Positions 35,324-43,150 are shown, numbered from the stretch's first letter. The stretch is DNA of 44,904 nt from Nitrospirae bacterium UBA4572 (GCA_002387725.1 DGKK01000074.1:1-44904); one strand, 5' to 3'. Made by a program: numbers and translations. The notes: generated by a model not told the origin, from the sequence alone.

Positions 35324-36334
35324 GTGGGAGGCGCAGGGTCGGGACATCGGAGGCGGGGAGGGGCGGGAAGCGCAGATCCCTCCGCCAGGCAACAGGAACT
35401 CCTTCGTGACGATCCCCTGTGCCAGGCCTACCGAAGAAATCTGGTCCTTTCCGGACGATCCCCCAAGACTCTCAAGGCGGCGATGGATGATCTGGCCCTT
35501 CTTGCAGCCCTCGAGGCGCGACTGCTCGAAGGAGGGGCAGGCTTTCTCTGGGAGAGGCTCGATCGCCCCCGGGCCCTTCGCTTTGTCAAGCGTCTCCATG
35601 ACCGGGGCTATGCTCCCTCGAGCATCGCCCGGATCCTGTCGAGCCTCCGGGGGTTCTACGGATTTCTTAAAACTCAGGGTCATATCGCGGAGGATCCCTT
35701 TGCGGGGATCTCCGGTCCCCGGGCCAACCGGCCCCTCCCCCCCCTTCTCACCGAGACGGAGGCGGAGACGTTGGTTACCGCTCCCGTCAGAAACCCCGTA
35801 CCAAAGGGGGGGGATGAGGGAACGAGCCTGCGGGACCGGGCAATCCTTGAACTCTTCTATCAGACGGGGGTCCGTCTCTCGGAATTGTGCGGCCTTCTCT
35901 GGGAGGATGCTGCCCCGGGGATCGTCTCCCTTCGGGTTCGGGGCAAGGGAGGCAAGGAGCGGCGGGTTCCGGTGGTGGGGGAGGCTCTAAAGGCTCTCTG
36001 CGCCCTGAGGGAGTTTCTTCTGAAATCGGGAGTCTCTCCAACGGGACCTCTCTTTGCCGATGGGGACGGAGGAGCCCTTTCTCCCTGGCAGGTGAGCCGG
36101 ATCGTCAAGAAATATGCCCGGGAGGCGGGACTTCAAAAAACGGTCTCGCCCCATGCCCTGCGCCATTCCTGCGCCACCCATCTTCTGGACCGGGAGGCCG
36201 ACCTCCGGGAAATCCAGTCTCTTCTGGGCCATGCCTCCCTGGGCTCCACCCAGAGATACCTTCATACGGGGCTGTCCGAGATCGCCCGGAAACTGTCGAA
36301 GATCCGGGACGAGACTCCCCCCGCCACACCCTAG
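35324..36334 (+). CDS. xerC: Tyrosine recombinase XerC
   Basis: Site-specific recombinase that resolves chromosome dimers. A core-binding SAM-like domain (about residues 28-125) is followed by the catalytic domain with the full set: R184 (TGVRLSEL), K208 region (GKGGKER), H277 and R280 (HALRHS), H303 (LLGHAS) and Y312 (TQRYLH). The 336-aa length includes a Gly/Arg-rich N-terminal tail and a long insertion around residues 150-170. GTG 35324 has AGGAGG 5 nt upstream. Position after trmFO favours chromosomal XerC over a mobile-element integrase. Confidence 0.9.
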   Translation: MGGAGSGHRRRGGAGSADPSARQQELLRDDPLCQAYRRNLVLSGRSPKTLKAAMDDLALLAALEARLLEGGAGFLWERLDRPRALRFVKRLHDRGYAPSSIARILSSLRGFYGFLKTQGHIAEDPFAGISGPRANRPLPPLLTETEAETLVTAPVRNPVPKGGDEGTSLRDRAILELFYQTGVRLSELCGLLWEDAAPGIVSLRVRGKGGKERRVPVVGEALKALCALREFLLKSGVSPTGPLFADGDGGALSPWQVSRIVKKYAREAGLQKTVSPHALRHSCATHLLDREADLREIQSLLGHASLGSTQRYLHTGLSEIARKLSKIRDETPPATP

Positions 36335-36349
36335 CCATCCGGAGACACC

Positions 36350-37216
36350 ATGGAGAGCATTCACGAGAAGGCCCAGGTCCTCATCGACGCCCTTCCCTAC
36401 ATTCGGACATTCCACGGAAAGACCTTTGTCATCAAGTTCGGGGGCGGAGCTCTCGACGGAGGGGGCGAGGAGAGCCTCTCCTTTGCCCAGGATCTGGTTC
36501 TGCTCCAGCACATCGGCATTCGGCCGGTCGTCGTCCATGGGGGAGGACCCCAGATCTCCTCCCTCATGGGGCGCCTCGGAATGGCCTTTGAATTCGTGAA
36601 CGGAATCCGCGTCACCGGATCGGATGCGATGGAGGTGGTGGAGATGGTGCTCACCGGCCGGATCAATCGGGAGATTGTCACCATGGTGCACCGCCACGGG
36701 GGGCGGGCCGTGGGAATCTCGGGAAGGGACGCGGGCTTTCTGGTGGGGACCCGGAAGGTTCATGACGGACGGGATCTCGGCCACGTGGGGGAGATCGTTT
36801 CGGTGAACCCGGAGATTCTCGATCTCCTCGATCGCCATCGGTATATTCCCATTGTGGCGCCGGTGGGGGTCACGAGCGAGGGGGAGGCCCTGAACATCAA
36901 TGCCGACGAGGCGGCGGCCGTCATCGCCGGAGCGCTGAAGGCCGAAAAGCTCATCATGATGACCAATACCCGGGGAGTTCTTGATGACAAGGGAGAGCTT
37001 CTGGGCTCCCTCGACCGGGAGGAGATCCTTTCCCTGATCGGTCGGGGGGTGATCGCCGGGGGAATGGTGCCCAAGATGCAAGGATGCCTGAGGGCGCTCG
37101 CGGAGGGGGTGGGCAAGGTCCATGTCATCGACGGACGCATCGCCCATGCCCTTCTTCTCGAGATCTTCACCCCCGAAGGGGTGGGAACGGAGATTGTCCG
37201 GGGAGGTGGGGAATGA
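36350..37216 (+). CDS. argB: Acetylglutamate kinase
   Basis: Phosphorylates N-acetylglutamate, second step of arginine synthesis. The amino-acid-kinase fold shows FVIKFGGGAL, VVVHGGGPQIS, NGIRVTGSDAM, the NINADEAAAVIA motif and GGMVPKM. An N-terminal helix (ESIHEKAQVLIDALPYI) precedes the core, as in arginine-inhibited hexameric enzymes, so feedback inhibition is likely. Length is 288 aa. GGAG lies 5 nt before the ATG. It follows xerC by 15 bp, well away from the argDFGH block. Confidence 0.95.
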   Translation: MESIHEKAQVLIDALPYIRTFHGKTFVIKFGGGALDGGGEESLSFAQDLVLLQHIGIRPVVVHGGGPQISSLMGRLGMAFEFVNGIRVTGSDAMEVVEMVLTGRINREIVTMVHRHGGRAVGISGRDAGFLVGTRKVHDGRDLGHVGEIVSVNPEILDLLDRHRYIPIVAPVGVTSEGEALNINADEAAAVIAGALKAEKLIMMTNTRGVLDDKGELLGSLDREEILSLIGRGVIAGGMVPKMQGCLRALAEGVGKVHVIDGRIAHALLLEIFTPEGVGTEIVRGGGE

Positions 37217-37734
37217 TCGGACGGAAAGGTGCATCCGTCCTCCTTCTGGCGGGAGTTCTCCTGGGAAGCTGCACACCCCACCGGAATCCCTCCCCCGTGA
37301 AGGCGGTGGTTGTCTCGGCGCGCATCCTTCAGGTCGATGCCGGGGGGGATCCTCGCCATCGGACGACCCTCCCGGTGTTGGCGGTGAACCTTTCCGTGAT
37401 CAATCCGGGAGCTGAGGTTCGGCTTCTGGGATACCGATATGCCTCGTCCCAGGGGGCCATTTCGGAGGCCCTGATGGACCGGAGGCTTGTGGAGGAGAGC
37501 CGGTCGAAGCTGGGACAGCTTGTTCGTCTTGGCCTTCCCACGGTCTTTCCCGCCAATTCGACCACCCCAGGGTGGGTCTTTTTCCGGACAAACGACACGA
37601 AGGGCCAGATCCATCTCTCTCTCCGTGATGTGTATGGGAGGTTCTCCTCGTTGGACGTTCCCGTTGGGACCGCCTTCCCGGGGGAGTCGATGAAAGGGCA
37701 GGGGAGTTCCCCTCCCGGGAAGAAGGGACCATGA
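37213..37734 (+). CDS. Lipoprotein, unknown
   Basis: A 173-aa protein with lipobox LGSC (C20), followed by a beta-rich domain (VKAVVVSARILQVDA, LPVLAVNLSVINPGAEV, GWVFFRTND, GQIHLSLRDVYG). This resembles the immunoglobulin-like or LEA-type folds seen in small envelope lipoproteins. The hydrophilic tail is Gly/Pro-rich. It overlaps argB and dut by 4 bp each, so translation is probably coupled. No family is named with confidence. Confidence 0.75.
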   Translation: MIGRKGASVLLLAGVLLGSCTPHRNPSPVKAVVVSARILQVDAGGDPRHRTTLPVLAVNLSVINPGAEVRLLGYRYASSQGAISEALMDRRLVEESRSKLGQLVRLGLPTVFPANSTTPGWVFFRTNDTKGQIHLSLRDVYGRFSSLDVPVGTAFPGESMKGQGSSPPGKKGP

Positions 37735-38210
37735 CCGAAGGGAGAAGAGAAGAGGTGCGGCGGGGCATTCATATTCGGATTCTGAGGGAGTCCTCCGGGG
37801 CCCTCCTTCCTTCCCGGGCGACCCCCGGGTCGGCCGGGCTCGACCTGAGGGCGGCCATTCCGGCACCGATTCCGATCGCTCCCGGAAAGAGGCACCTGGT
37901 GGGGACGGGCATTGCCCTCGATATTCGGGATCCCGGGATTGTCGGAGTTGTCGCTTCCCGTTCGGGGCTCTCGCTAAAGCATGGGGTGAGGGTTGCCCAG
38001 GGAGTCGGGGTCATTGACTCCGACTATCATGGGGAGATTGGGGTGATCCTGGCAAATGACGGAGATCAAACCTATACCGTCGAACCGGGAGAGAGAATTG
38101 CCCAGCTCCTGTTTCTTTCGGTTCTGCCGGTGGACCTCATCCCGGTGGCCGACTTCGGGGAGTCCACCGCACGAGGAGCGGGGGGATTCGGCCACACCGG
38201 ATCCTCCTGA
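37731..38210 (+). CDS. dut: dUTP diphosphatase
   Basis: Trimeric dUTPase that hydrolyses dUTP to dUMP, keeping uracil out of DNA and supplying thymidylate synthesis. All five motifs are present: GSAGLDLRA, ASRSGLSLKHG, GVIDSDYHGEIGV, RIAQLLF and the C-terminal RGAGGFGHTG arm. Length is 159 aa, normal. ATG overlaps the lipoprotein stop (ATGA). It is the last gene of the dprA-to-dut run; no clear terminator is seen in the 99 bp before the convergent desaturase gene. Confidence 0.95.
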   Translation: MTEGRREEVRRGIHIRILRESSGALLPSRATPGSAGLDLRAAIPAPIPIAPGKRHLVGTGIALDIRDPGIVGVVASRSGLSLKHGVRVAQGVGVIDSDYHGEIGVILANDGDQTYTVEPGERIAQLLFLSVLPVDLIPVADFGESTARGAGGFGHTGSS

Positions 38211-38309
38211 AATCGGAGCCGGAGGCTCAGCCATCCCTCAGGGGGGACCATGCCGACATGGGTCAGCAAAGGAAAGGGGAAGCGCCTCCGACTCCGAAGG
38301 CGACGCCCG

Positions 38310-39200
38310 TCAGGCAACCCCTTCGATCGTTGTGATCCGGAGAGCGTCCATCATCCGTGAAATCGAGTCATCGATCTTTTCGGAGAGATCCGGGAGCCGC
38401 TCTCCCAGCCGCTTGAGCTGGCGCATGAGAACTTTTTGCGGGAGCATGCGGTCGTACCCGGGAGCCTCGCGGGCCATCAGAATTGCCCGTCGCCGATAGT
38501 CCTCCATGGTGTTGTGGAGGGGCATCTTGTAGTTGAGTGCCACCTCCTCGATCAGGGAGAGGACCTTTTCCCCATAGGACTCGACGAAGGAGTCGACCAT
38601 CTCGCTGAAGAAGCCGAAGTGGCGGGATTCGTCCTTGGTGAGGTAGATGAGCAGGCGGTTTAAAACCGGCTCCTTGACGACCCGGGAGAGGCTCTGATAA
38701 TAGAGCTGGGTCGCTTTCTCCTGGAGAAGCGTGTAGGTGAAGACCTGGACCGGCTGGGAAAATCCGATACTGAAGGGCTTGCGATTTTCGATGATCAGTT
38801 TTTCCTCAAGGCGGTTTCTGTCGGGTTCGATTCCGGCATGGTACTGGTATAGCGCCAGGGCCTGAGCATGGCGGTCCTCTTCAAGGCCCCAGCGGACGGT
38901 GAAGTGAAAGAGCTCCCGGTTATGAAGGGAGAGGGCCATGGATTCCGTTTCGATGGGGAAGAGGGACTGGTATTCGGAGAAATATCCCGGAAGGTGGTCC
39001 TCCACGTAGGTCACAAAAACCACGGCGTTTTTCTGCCCTTCGGTGAGAAGGGAGGGGTTGAGCTCGTTCCAGTGAAGGGACTTGAACCGGTTCCAGTTGG
39101 AATCGTCGGCAAGTCTGTTATATCCGTCAATGTGATGTCTGAGTCGTTCAAGGGGAAGCTGCACTCTGTCCTGATCCTTTCGTGAATGTCCTTGCCCCAT
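38310..39200 (-). CDS. desA: Acyl-ACP desaturase (ferritin-like diiron)
   Basis: Soluble O2-dependent desaturase of the stearoyl-ACP delta-9 family (plant FAB2, mycobacterial DesA). The six expected diiron ligands are visible: E67 (VTYVEDHLPGY), E108 and H111 (EEDRH), E161 (LLQEKATQLYY), E191 and H194 (DESRH). Length is 296 aa. It probably makes monounsaturated acyl chains for membrane lipids. The ATG at 39200 has only a poor ribosome site, so the start may be a little downstream. A perfect -10 TATAAT lies about 70 bp upstream. It is the last of four minus-strand lipid genes. Confidence 0.88.
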   Translation of the reverse strand: MGQGHSRKDQDRVQLPLERLRHHIDGYNRLADDSNWNRFKSLHWNELNPSLLTEGQKNAVVFVTYVEDHLPGYFSEYQSLFPIETESMALSLHNRELFHFTVRWGLEEDRHAQALALYQYHAGIEPDRNRLEEKLIIENRKPFSIGFSQPVQVFTYTLLQEKATQLYYQSLSRVVKEPVLNRLLIYLTKDESRHFGFFSEMVDSFVESYGEKVLSLIEEVALNYKMPLHNTMEDYRRRAILMAREAPGYDRMLPQKVLMRQLKRLGERLPDLSEKIDDSISRMMDALRITTIEGVA

Positions 39201-39268
39201 CCCGGGGGGCTTTCCGGCGCATGGTTTTCTGTTCCGGATCTTGCCTGTTATAAATCAGGGATCCTTTC

Positions 39269-39274
39269 ATTATA
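39269..39274 (-). promoter_or_regulatory. -10 element upstream of the desaturase gene
   Basis: TATAAT on the minus strand in the 179-bp gap between the DUF374 and desaturase genes. No good -35 is found at 16-18 bp, so an activator may be needed. The rest of the gap holds no gene. Confidence 0.45.
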
Positions 39275-39379
39275 CTCCCGAACCTTAAAAAATTCATCAG
39301 GATATTTTTCAGGGGATGCCGAGTGGTGAGTTTTGCCAAAGGGTTAGCTTGAAATAATGACGTGCATGGGGACGGTCGG

Positions 39380-40135
39380 TCAACATTTTGACTCATGGAG
39401 GATCGCGGGCTTGCTGTAGGGAAACCACGGAAGGTTATTCGGGTCGAGGAGGGCCCCCGCTTCTTTCTTCGTGATCTGGCCGGCAGCCAGAGCCTCGGCG
39501 ATCCTGTTGACGGTATTGAGACCGTCTTCGATGAGGGTTCCGGCCTCCTGAAGCGTCAGCTCCGGGCGCCCTGAAAGATAGAGCCCCGGCGAGCAGGTCC
39601 AGGTGGCCAGGCCAAAGGGAAGGGGAATGCGGAACTTGTCCCAGGAGGAGAGCTCCTTGGCCTTCGTGCAGCAGACGCTTTGGAGATAAAGGGGTTTTTT
39701 CGAGGTGGTGGCAAGGTAGCCGATCCCGTCCTTGACCTTGTAGATGGGACCCTTGGGGCCGTCCGGTGTGAAGACGATCGAATCGGTATTCTTCCGGTCG
39801 AGCCGCAGGAGTTCCTTGAGGGCTGCCGTGCTTCCCCGGCTGGAGGATCCTCGGATGTTGTCAATCCCGAACCAGAGAAGGAGCGAGGAGATCAGATCCC
39901 CATCTTTCGAACGGGAGACGATCAGTTTGATTCCCCCCGGCCTGCCGAACCAGACAAAGGGCATGAAGAGCCCCTGATTGTGCCAAAAGGCGATGAGGAC
40001 ATGCTCCCCTCTGGCCAGGCGTTCCCGATACTCCTCGAAGCCGATGATCTGACACCGGTTGGTCCATCGGAAAAGACGCAGTATGAGTGACACCGGATAG
40101 GCCGCGATACGGAGCCTGATGGGAAGCGTATCCAT
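39380..40135 (-). CDS. DUF374 lysophospholipid acyltransferase-like protein
   Basis: A 251-aa membrane-associated acyltransferase of the DUF374 branch. The catalytic His block reads AFWHNQGLFMPF and the substrate-side motif SIVFTPDGPKGPIYKVKDG. An N-terminal hydrophobic segment (IRLRIAAYPVSLILRLFRW) would hold it at the inner membrane. Relatives occur near lipid A genes, but the acceptor is unknown. GGAGGG lies before the ATG at 40135. The upstream gap carries an array of TTTAAA-centred repeats that look like an operator. Confidence 0.8.
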   Translation of the reverse strand: MDTLPIRLRIAAYPVSLILRLFRWTNRCQIIGFEEYRERLARGEHVLIAFWHNQGLFMPFVWFGRPGGIKLIVSRSKDGDLISSLLLWFGIDNIRGSSSRGSTAALKELLRLDRKNTDSIVFTPDGPKGPIYKVKDGIGYLATTSKKPLYLQSVCCTKAKELSSWDKFRIPLPFGLATWTCSPGLYLSGRPELTLQEAGTLIEDGLNTVNRIAEALAAGQITKKEAGALLDPNNLPWFPYSKPAILHESKC

Positions 40136-40145
40136 GTCGCCCTCC

Positions 40146-40190
40146 GTTTAAATGTTTTAATTTAAACAAAAAAATGTCTATTGTTTAAAT
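40146..40190 (-). promoter_or_regulatory. TTTAAA operator array before the DUF374 gene
   Basis: Plus-strand GTTTAAAT (40146-40153) and ATTTAAAC (40160-40167) form a perfect inverted repeat with a 6-nt loop. A second GTTTAAAT copy lies at 40183-40190. On the minus strand a -35-like TAGACA lies between the outer and middle copies, so the boxes bracket the likely promoter. The rest of the 126-bp gap to olsA holds no gene. Confidence 0.5.
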
Positions 40191-40261
40191 CATAGAGGAA
40201 TGGGCTCAAAATGGGAAGCTCTTTTGCTCTTTTCGCCGGAGAGGGCCTTACGGGGTCGGAA

Positions 40262-41044
40262 TCATTGCGGGGGCGTGGTCTCCGAGAGAGTCGACAGGAT
40301 GGAGTGTCGGGCCTCCGCTGCCAGGACCTTTCTTGATTTTTTCTCCGGGAAGATCGGAGGCCGAAGGATAAGACGCGCCATAATGCGCGCCTCGCCCAGA
40401 GTTCGCCAGAGGGAGCGTCCGAAACTCTCTCCTCCGGTATAGGAGGTCGCATGGTTGGGCGGTCCCGTGAGGCTTTCGTACCGGAGAGCCAGGGGAAGGA
40501 TCGGAACCCCGGTCCGGCGAGCGCTCTCGAAGAGTCCGCTCCGGAAGGGAAGAAGATGTTCCCCTGTTGTCGTTGTTCCTTCGGGAAAGAGAACGACGGA
40601 CTGCCCCCTCTCAAGGCATCTGCAGACTTGTAGGAAGGTGGCGCGGAGAGAGGAGAGCTTGTTTCTGGAGATAAAAAGTGTCCCGGCCCTTCGGGCTCCG
40701 GGACCGATGACGGGCCAGAGGGCAATTTCTTCCTTGGCGATGAATTGTCCGGGGATGAGCTGGCGGATGAGAAGGATATCCATCCAGGAGATGTGGTTGG
40801 CGACAATAGGGAAGGGGCCGGGACCCGGAGGGGGCCCCTCGACCCTCACCTCCACCTTGAATTTTGACAGGAGACCCTGACACCAATGAGAGAGGGGATC
40901 CGAGTTTTCAGGGGAGAGGTTCCGTTTTCCTGGAGGAGAAAGGAAGAATCCGGCAATATGGGTTCCCACCCGAAAGGCCCGAAAACCACGAACGCTTCCA
41001 GGAAGGGGGCGGTCGGGGCGGGGAAATGACAGGACGATCCTCAT
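40262..41044 (-). CDS. olsA: Lyso-ornithine lipid acyltransferase (PlsC family, OlsA)
   Basis: Membrane O-acyltransferase of the PlsC family, 260 aa. The catalytic HX4D motif is ANHISWMD, and the acceptor-binding block is VLFPEGTTTTGEHLLPF. Membership in the ornithine-lipid pathway rests on its 4-bp overlap (ATGA) with the upstream OlsB-type gene; OlsA adds the second, ester-linked acyl chain to lyso-ornithine lipid. Start ATG 41044 is chosen because a longer reading to 41308 runs into olsB. A plain 1-acylglycerol-3-phosphate acyltransferase role is the alternative. Confidence 0.83.
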   Translation of the reverse strand: MRIVLSFPRPDRPLPGSVRGFRAFRVGTHIAGFFLSPPGKRNLSPENSDPLSHWCQGLLSKFKVEVRVEGPPPGPGPFPIVANHISWMDILLIRQLIPGQFIAKEEIALWPVIGPGARRAGTLFISRNKLSSLRATFLQVCRCLERGQSVVLFPEGTTTTGEHLLPFRSGLFESARRTGVPILPLALRYESLTGPPNHATSYTGGESFGRSLWRTLGEARIMARLILRPPIFPEKKSRKVLAAEARHSILSTLSETTPPQ

Positions 41045-41817
41045 GAGGGAATTGGGTTTCGATGAGTCCGGCCCGATCTGAAAAAGTGTCGGGCATACCG
41101 TCCCGAGGTCTCTCCCACCGAGAGCCAGACGGGAAAGTCGGCGGTCTGAAAGACGGGATCGTGGGAGGCCTCCCCCAGGATCTTTGCTCCGAGTCTTACA
41201 TAGCCTTTGAGAAGCGGTGGAAGGACGGGAGGACTGGCCTCCTGTCCGGGCCGAAAGAGACAGGGGTAGTGACGGTAAGGGAAAACCATCAGGGAGTCCT
41301 CTCCCCAAGCCTGTGTCCGGAGGTAGGTATAGATGCGGTCAAGGTCGAGCGAAGGGTCGGTCAGGTCGCAACTGGCGCATCCCATCAGGTAACGGATCTC
41401 TTCCTTCATGAGGATCCGGGCCAAAGCGGCCCAGAGAAGGGCAATGACGCCTCCGCTTCGGTAGTCGGGGTGAACGGCCGATCGTCCGAGCTCGGCGGTA
41501 TGTTCAAGAAAGGGAGAGAGGGGACTGATATCGAACTCGGTTGCGGTATAGAACCCCCCTGCCCTTTGGGCTCCCCGGTAGTCGAGAATCCTGTATGTCC
41601 CGACGCAAATCTCCCGGTTGGTATCGGTGACGATCAGGTGGCGTGCAAAGGGATCGAACCGGTCCTGCTCGGGGATTACAAGATGTTCAGGGGTGTCGGG
41701 GGGAGAAAATCCAAAGGCCAGAGCCCTGAGCCTTTGGGCCCGAAGAAGATCCTTTTCATTTCGGGCCCAGGAGACCCGGAGGGGAGAGGAGCGAAGGGGG
41801 GAAAGAACCGGAGCCAT
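41041..41817 (-). CDS. olsB: Ornithine N-alpha-acyltransferase (OlsB-type GNAT)
   Basis: GNAT-fold enzyme (258 aa) that transfers a 3-hydroxyacyl chain from ACP to ornithine, making lyso-ornithine lipid. The family block ELGRSAVHPDYRSGGVIALL, then RYLMGCASCDLTDPSLD, is typical of OlsB/hemolysin-like acyltransferases. The C-terminal region PPLLKGYVRLGAKILGEASHDP (family: LPPLLKGYLRLGA) also matches. GGGAGG lies before ATG 41817. It is directly followed by OlsA. A Pho-box-like repeat 77 bp upstream suggests induction by phosphate starvation, as known in Sinorhizobium meliloti. Glycine- or lysine-lipid variants cannot be excluded. Confidence 0.85.
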   Translation of the reverse strand: MAPVLSPLRSSPLRVSWARNEKDLLRAQRLRALAFGFSPPDTPEHLVIPEQDRFDPFARHLIVTDTNREICVGTYRILDYRGAQRAGGFYTATEFDISPLSPFLEHTAELGRSAVHPDYRSGGVIALLWAALARILMKEEIRYLMGCASCDLTDPSLDLDRIYTYLRTQAWGEDSLMVFPYRHYPCLFRPGQEASPPVLPPLLKGYVRLGAKILGEASHDPVFQTADFPVWLSVGETSGRYARHFFRSGRTHRNPIPS

Positions 41818-41893
41818 GGCGACCTCCCGGATCGGGGTGGATGGGTGTCATCGATCCCGAGAGTAGTCCTGTCGTATGACGGGGAGGTCTATC

Positions 41894-41915
41894 CTCTGTG
41901 ACGGATTTGTGACAG
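41894..41915 (-). promoter_or_regulatory. Pho-box-like direct repeat upstream of olsB
   Basis: On the minus strand two 11-bp repeats lie head to tail: CTGTCACAAAT, then CCGTCACAGAG. The PhoB consensus of enteric bacteria is two CTGTCAT-A-A-A-type repeats at the same 11-bp spacing. Both GTCA cores fit. A -35-like TTGACC lies just upstream. No convincing -10 follows at the usual distance. Confidence 0.55.
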
Positions 41916-41960
41916 GGAGGGTCAATAAGAGCGTCGGGAGGGATTGAGTGGATTGAAGTG

Positions 41961-42018
41961 TGGTGCTCGGGAGGAGAATCGAACTCCCATGGGGTCACCC
42001 CCGGCGGATTTTGAGTCC
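41961..42018 (-). other. 3' half of a tRNA-Leu(CAA) gene: attachment-site remnant
   Basis: Read on the minus strand this is the back part of a class II tRNA. It has anticodon loop CTCAAAA (anticodon CAA, 42009-42015), 3' anticodon stem TCCGC, a long variable arm GGGGG-TGA-CCCC, T arm GGGAG-TTCGATT-CTCCT, acceptor CCCGAGC, A and an encoded CCA (41961-41963). The 5' side of the anticodon stem pairs for only three bases and then diverges; no acceptor 5' strand or D arm exists upstream. This is the expected att footprint of a tRNA-targeted integrative element. Confidence 0.82.
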
Positions 42019-42267
42019 AGAAAATCGCCCTTGAACGTCATGGAGATTTTTAAAAAATCCAATGAATATCTTGATTTCTTGTTAATGTATTGAAACAGGT
42101 TTTAACCCATTTTAATACCTGAGTGTCGGAAAAGTGTCGGAGAATGTCGGAGGGGGAAAATGGCGTGTGTGCTTGTTTTCCCACTTTTGTTCTTCTTCCT
42201 GTTTTAATTGGGTTTAACCCAATCGAATCTTTTTACGATCCTTTTAAAAGCTTCAATCGAATGCTGC
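42019..42267. repeat. AT-rich, repeat-bearing non-coding arm next to the att site
   Basis: No gene seen. Contents: an inverted repeat GATTTTT/AAAAATC (42045-42059); three direct copies of TGTCGGA at 42124, 42135 and 42145, spaced 11 and 10 bp, so on one face of the helix; GGTTTTAACCCA (42098-42109); and a 17-bp palindrome ATTGGGTTTAACCCAAT (42207-42223). Such phased repeats beside an att core resemble integrase-arm or excisionase sites. Confidence 0.55.
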
Positions 42268-43023
42268 TCAGATCTCCACACTCAAGGATCTGAACCCTTT
42301 ATGAGCCTCTTCCCAGCCATATCCTGACTGATTGGAAAGAACGCGCGTTTTCCCGATCGTGTAATCACAATTGTCGTGGGTGTGCCCGTGGATCCAGAGG
42401 GTTGGCTGGTGTTTTAAAATCATATCCTCAAGATCTGTCACAAAGGCTCCCCCCAGTAGCGACCCGTGAAATACGGAGTGACTTTGGGGAGACGGAGCGT
42501 AATGGGTCACGACAACGGTTGATCCGGCAAACGGAGCCGAGAGCTCCGCGTCGATCCAGTCCCGTTCTTTGTAGAAGAGGTCGAGGATTTTGGCCGTCGT
42601 GATCCCTTCGACCTGACGGAAATCGTTGATTCTGTCTTGGCATTCGGCCATGACAAGAGGATTCTCTCTGTCAAAATCCGACCACAGGGTGGCTCCAACG
42701 AAGCGAATGCCATTCACAACGACGCTTTCCCCATTCAGGAAATGAACGTGGGGGAGGTCGTCGAGCATATGTCTGAAGGCCCCCTCCGTCCGTTCAAGGC
42801 TCTTTCCGTAGTATTCGTGATTGCCCAGGATATAAACGACGGGAACGGGACAGAGGGAGAGCCATTCGGCGAGCATTCGGGGAAAGCCCACGATATCCCC
42901 TGCCAGGACAAGAAGGTCGCAGGAGAAGAGGCCAGAAAACATGTGCGAGGCTTTTCGGGGAGAAAACTTGGGAATCCAGTCGTAGGTTTCCAGGTGAAGA
43001 TCCGACGCCACGTTGATTTTCAT
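42268..43023 (-). CDS. Calcineurin-like metallophosphoesterase
   Basis: A 251-aa dinuclear-metal phosphoesterase. All motifs are intact: SDLHLE (the first D-x-H), LAGDIVG, LGNHEYYGKS, VVVTHYAPS and IHGHTHDN. Family members cleave phosphomono- or diesters including nucleic acids and cyclic nucleotides; the substrate here is unknown. ATG 43023 is favoured by GAGGA about 6 nt upstream. A longer reading to 43110 would add a hydrophobic N-terminus but runs into the control region of the divergent hsdM. It lies within the presumed island and may be cargo. Confidence 0.88.
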   Translation of the reverse strand: MKINVASDLHLETYDWIPKFSPRKASHMFSGLFSCDLLVLAGDIVGFPRMLAEWLSLCPVPVVYILGNHEYYGKSLERTEGAFRHMLDDLPHVHFLNGESVVVNGIRFVGATLWSDFDRENPLVMAECQDRINDFRQVEGITTAKILDLFYKERDWIDAELSAPFAGSTVVVTHYAPSPQSHSVFHGSLLGGAFVTDLEDMILKHQPTLWIHGHTHDNCDYTIGKTRVLSNQSGYGWEEAHKGFRSLSVEI

Positions 43024-43063
43024 GGGTATCCTCGTTTTGAAAGATTTTCCGCAAAGTGCCATA

Positions 43064-43093
43064 ATTATCGCAAATATCAGGATAATTGCGAAT
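43064..43093. promoter_or_regulatory. Repeat pair in the phosphoesterase-hsdM divergent gap
   Basis: ATTATCGCAAAT (43064-43075) and ATAATTGCGAAT (43082-43093) are imperfect 12-bp repeats, 9 of 12 identical, starting 18 bp apart. They sit in the middle of the 127-bp divergent gap. They could bind a controller of both genes. Confidence 0.4.
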
Positions 43094-43150
43094 CCCGCCA
43101 AACGTTTCATTCAAGAATCTTCTGGCACTTTCAAGGAAGGACAGAGTCCC

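Noticed and set aside
35987..37276. A 429-codon minus-strand frame opposite xerC and argB
   Set aside because: Antisense shadow of conserved genes with biased low-complexity composition and no recognisable motif.
41961..42060. A complete, functional tRNA-Leu gene
   Set aside because: Only the 3' half folds; upstream sequence has no D arm or acceptor 5' strand, and the anticodon stem breaks after three pairs.
43024..43110. N-terminal extension giving the phosphoesterase a hydrophobic leader
   Set aside because: The ATG at 43023 has a good ribosome site and the family domain starts there; the extension occupies the repeat-bearing control region of hsdM. It remains possible if the protein is exported.
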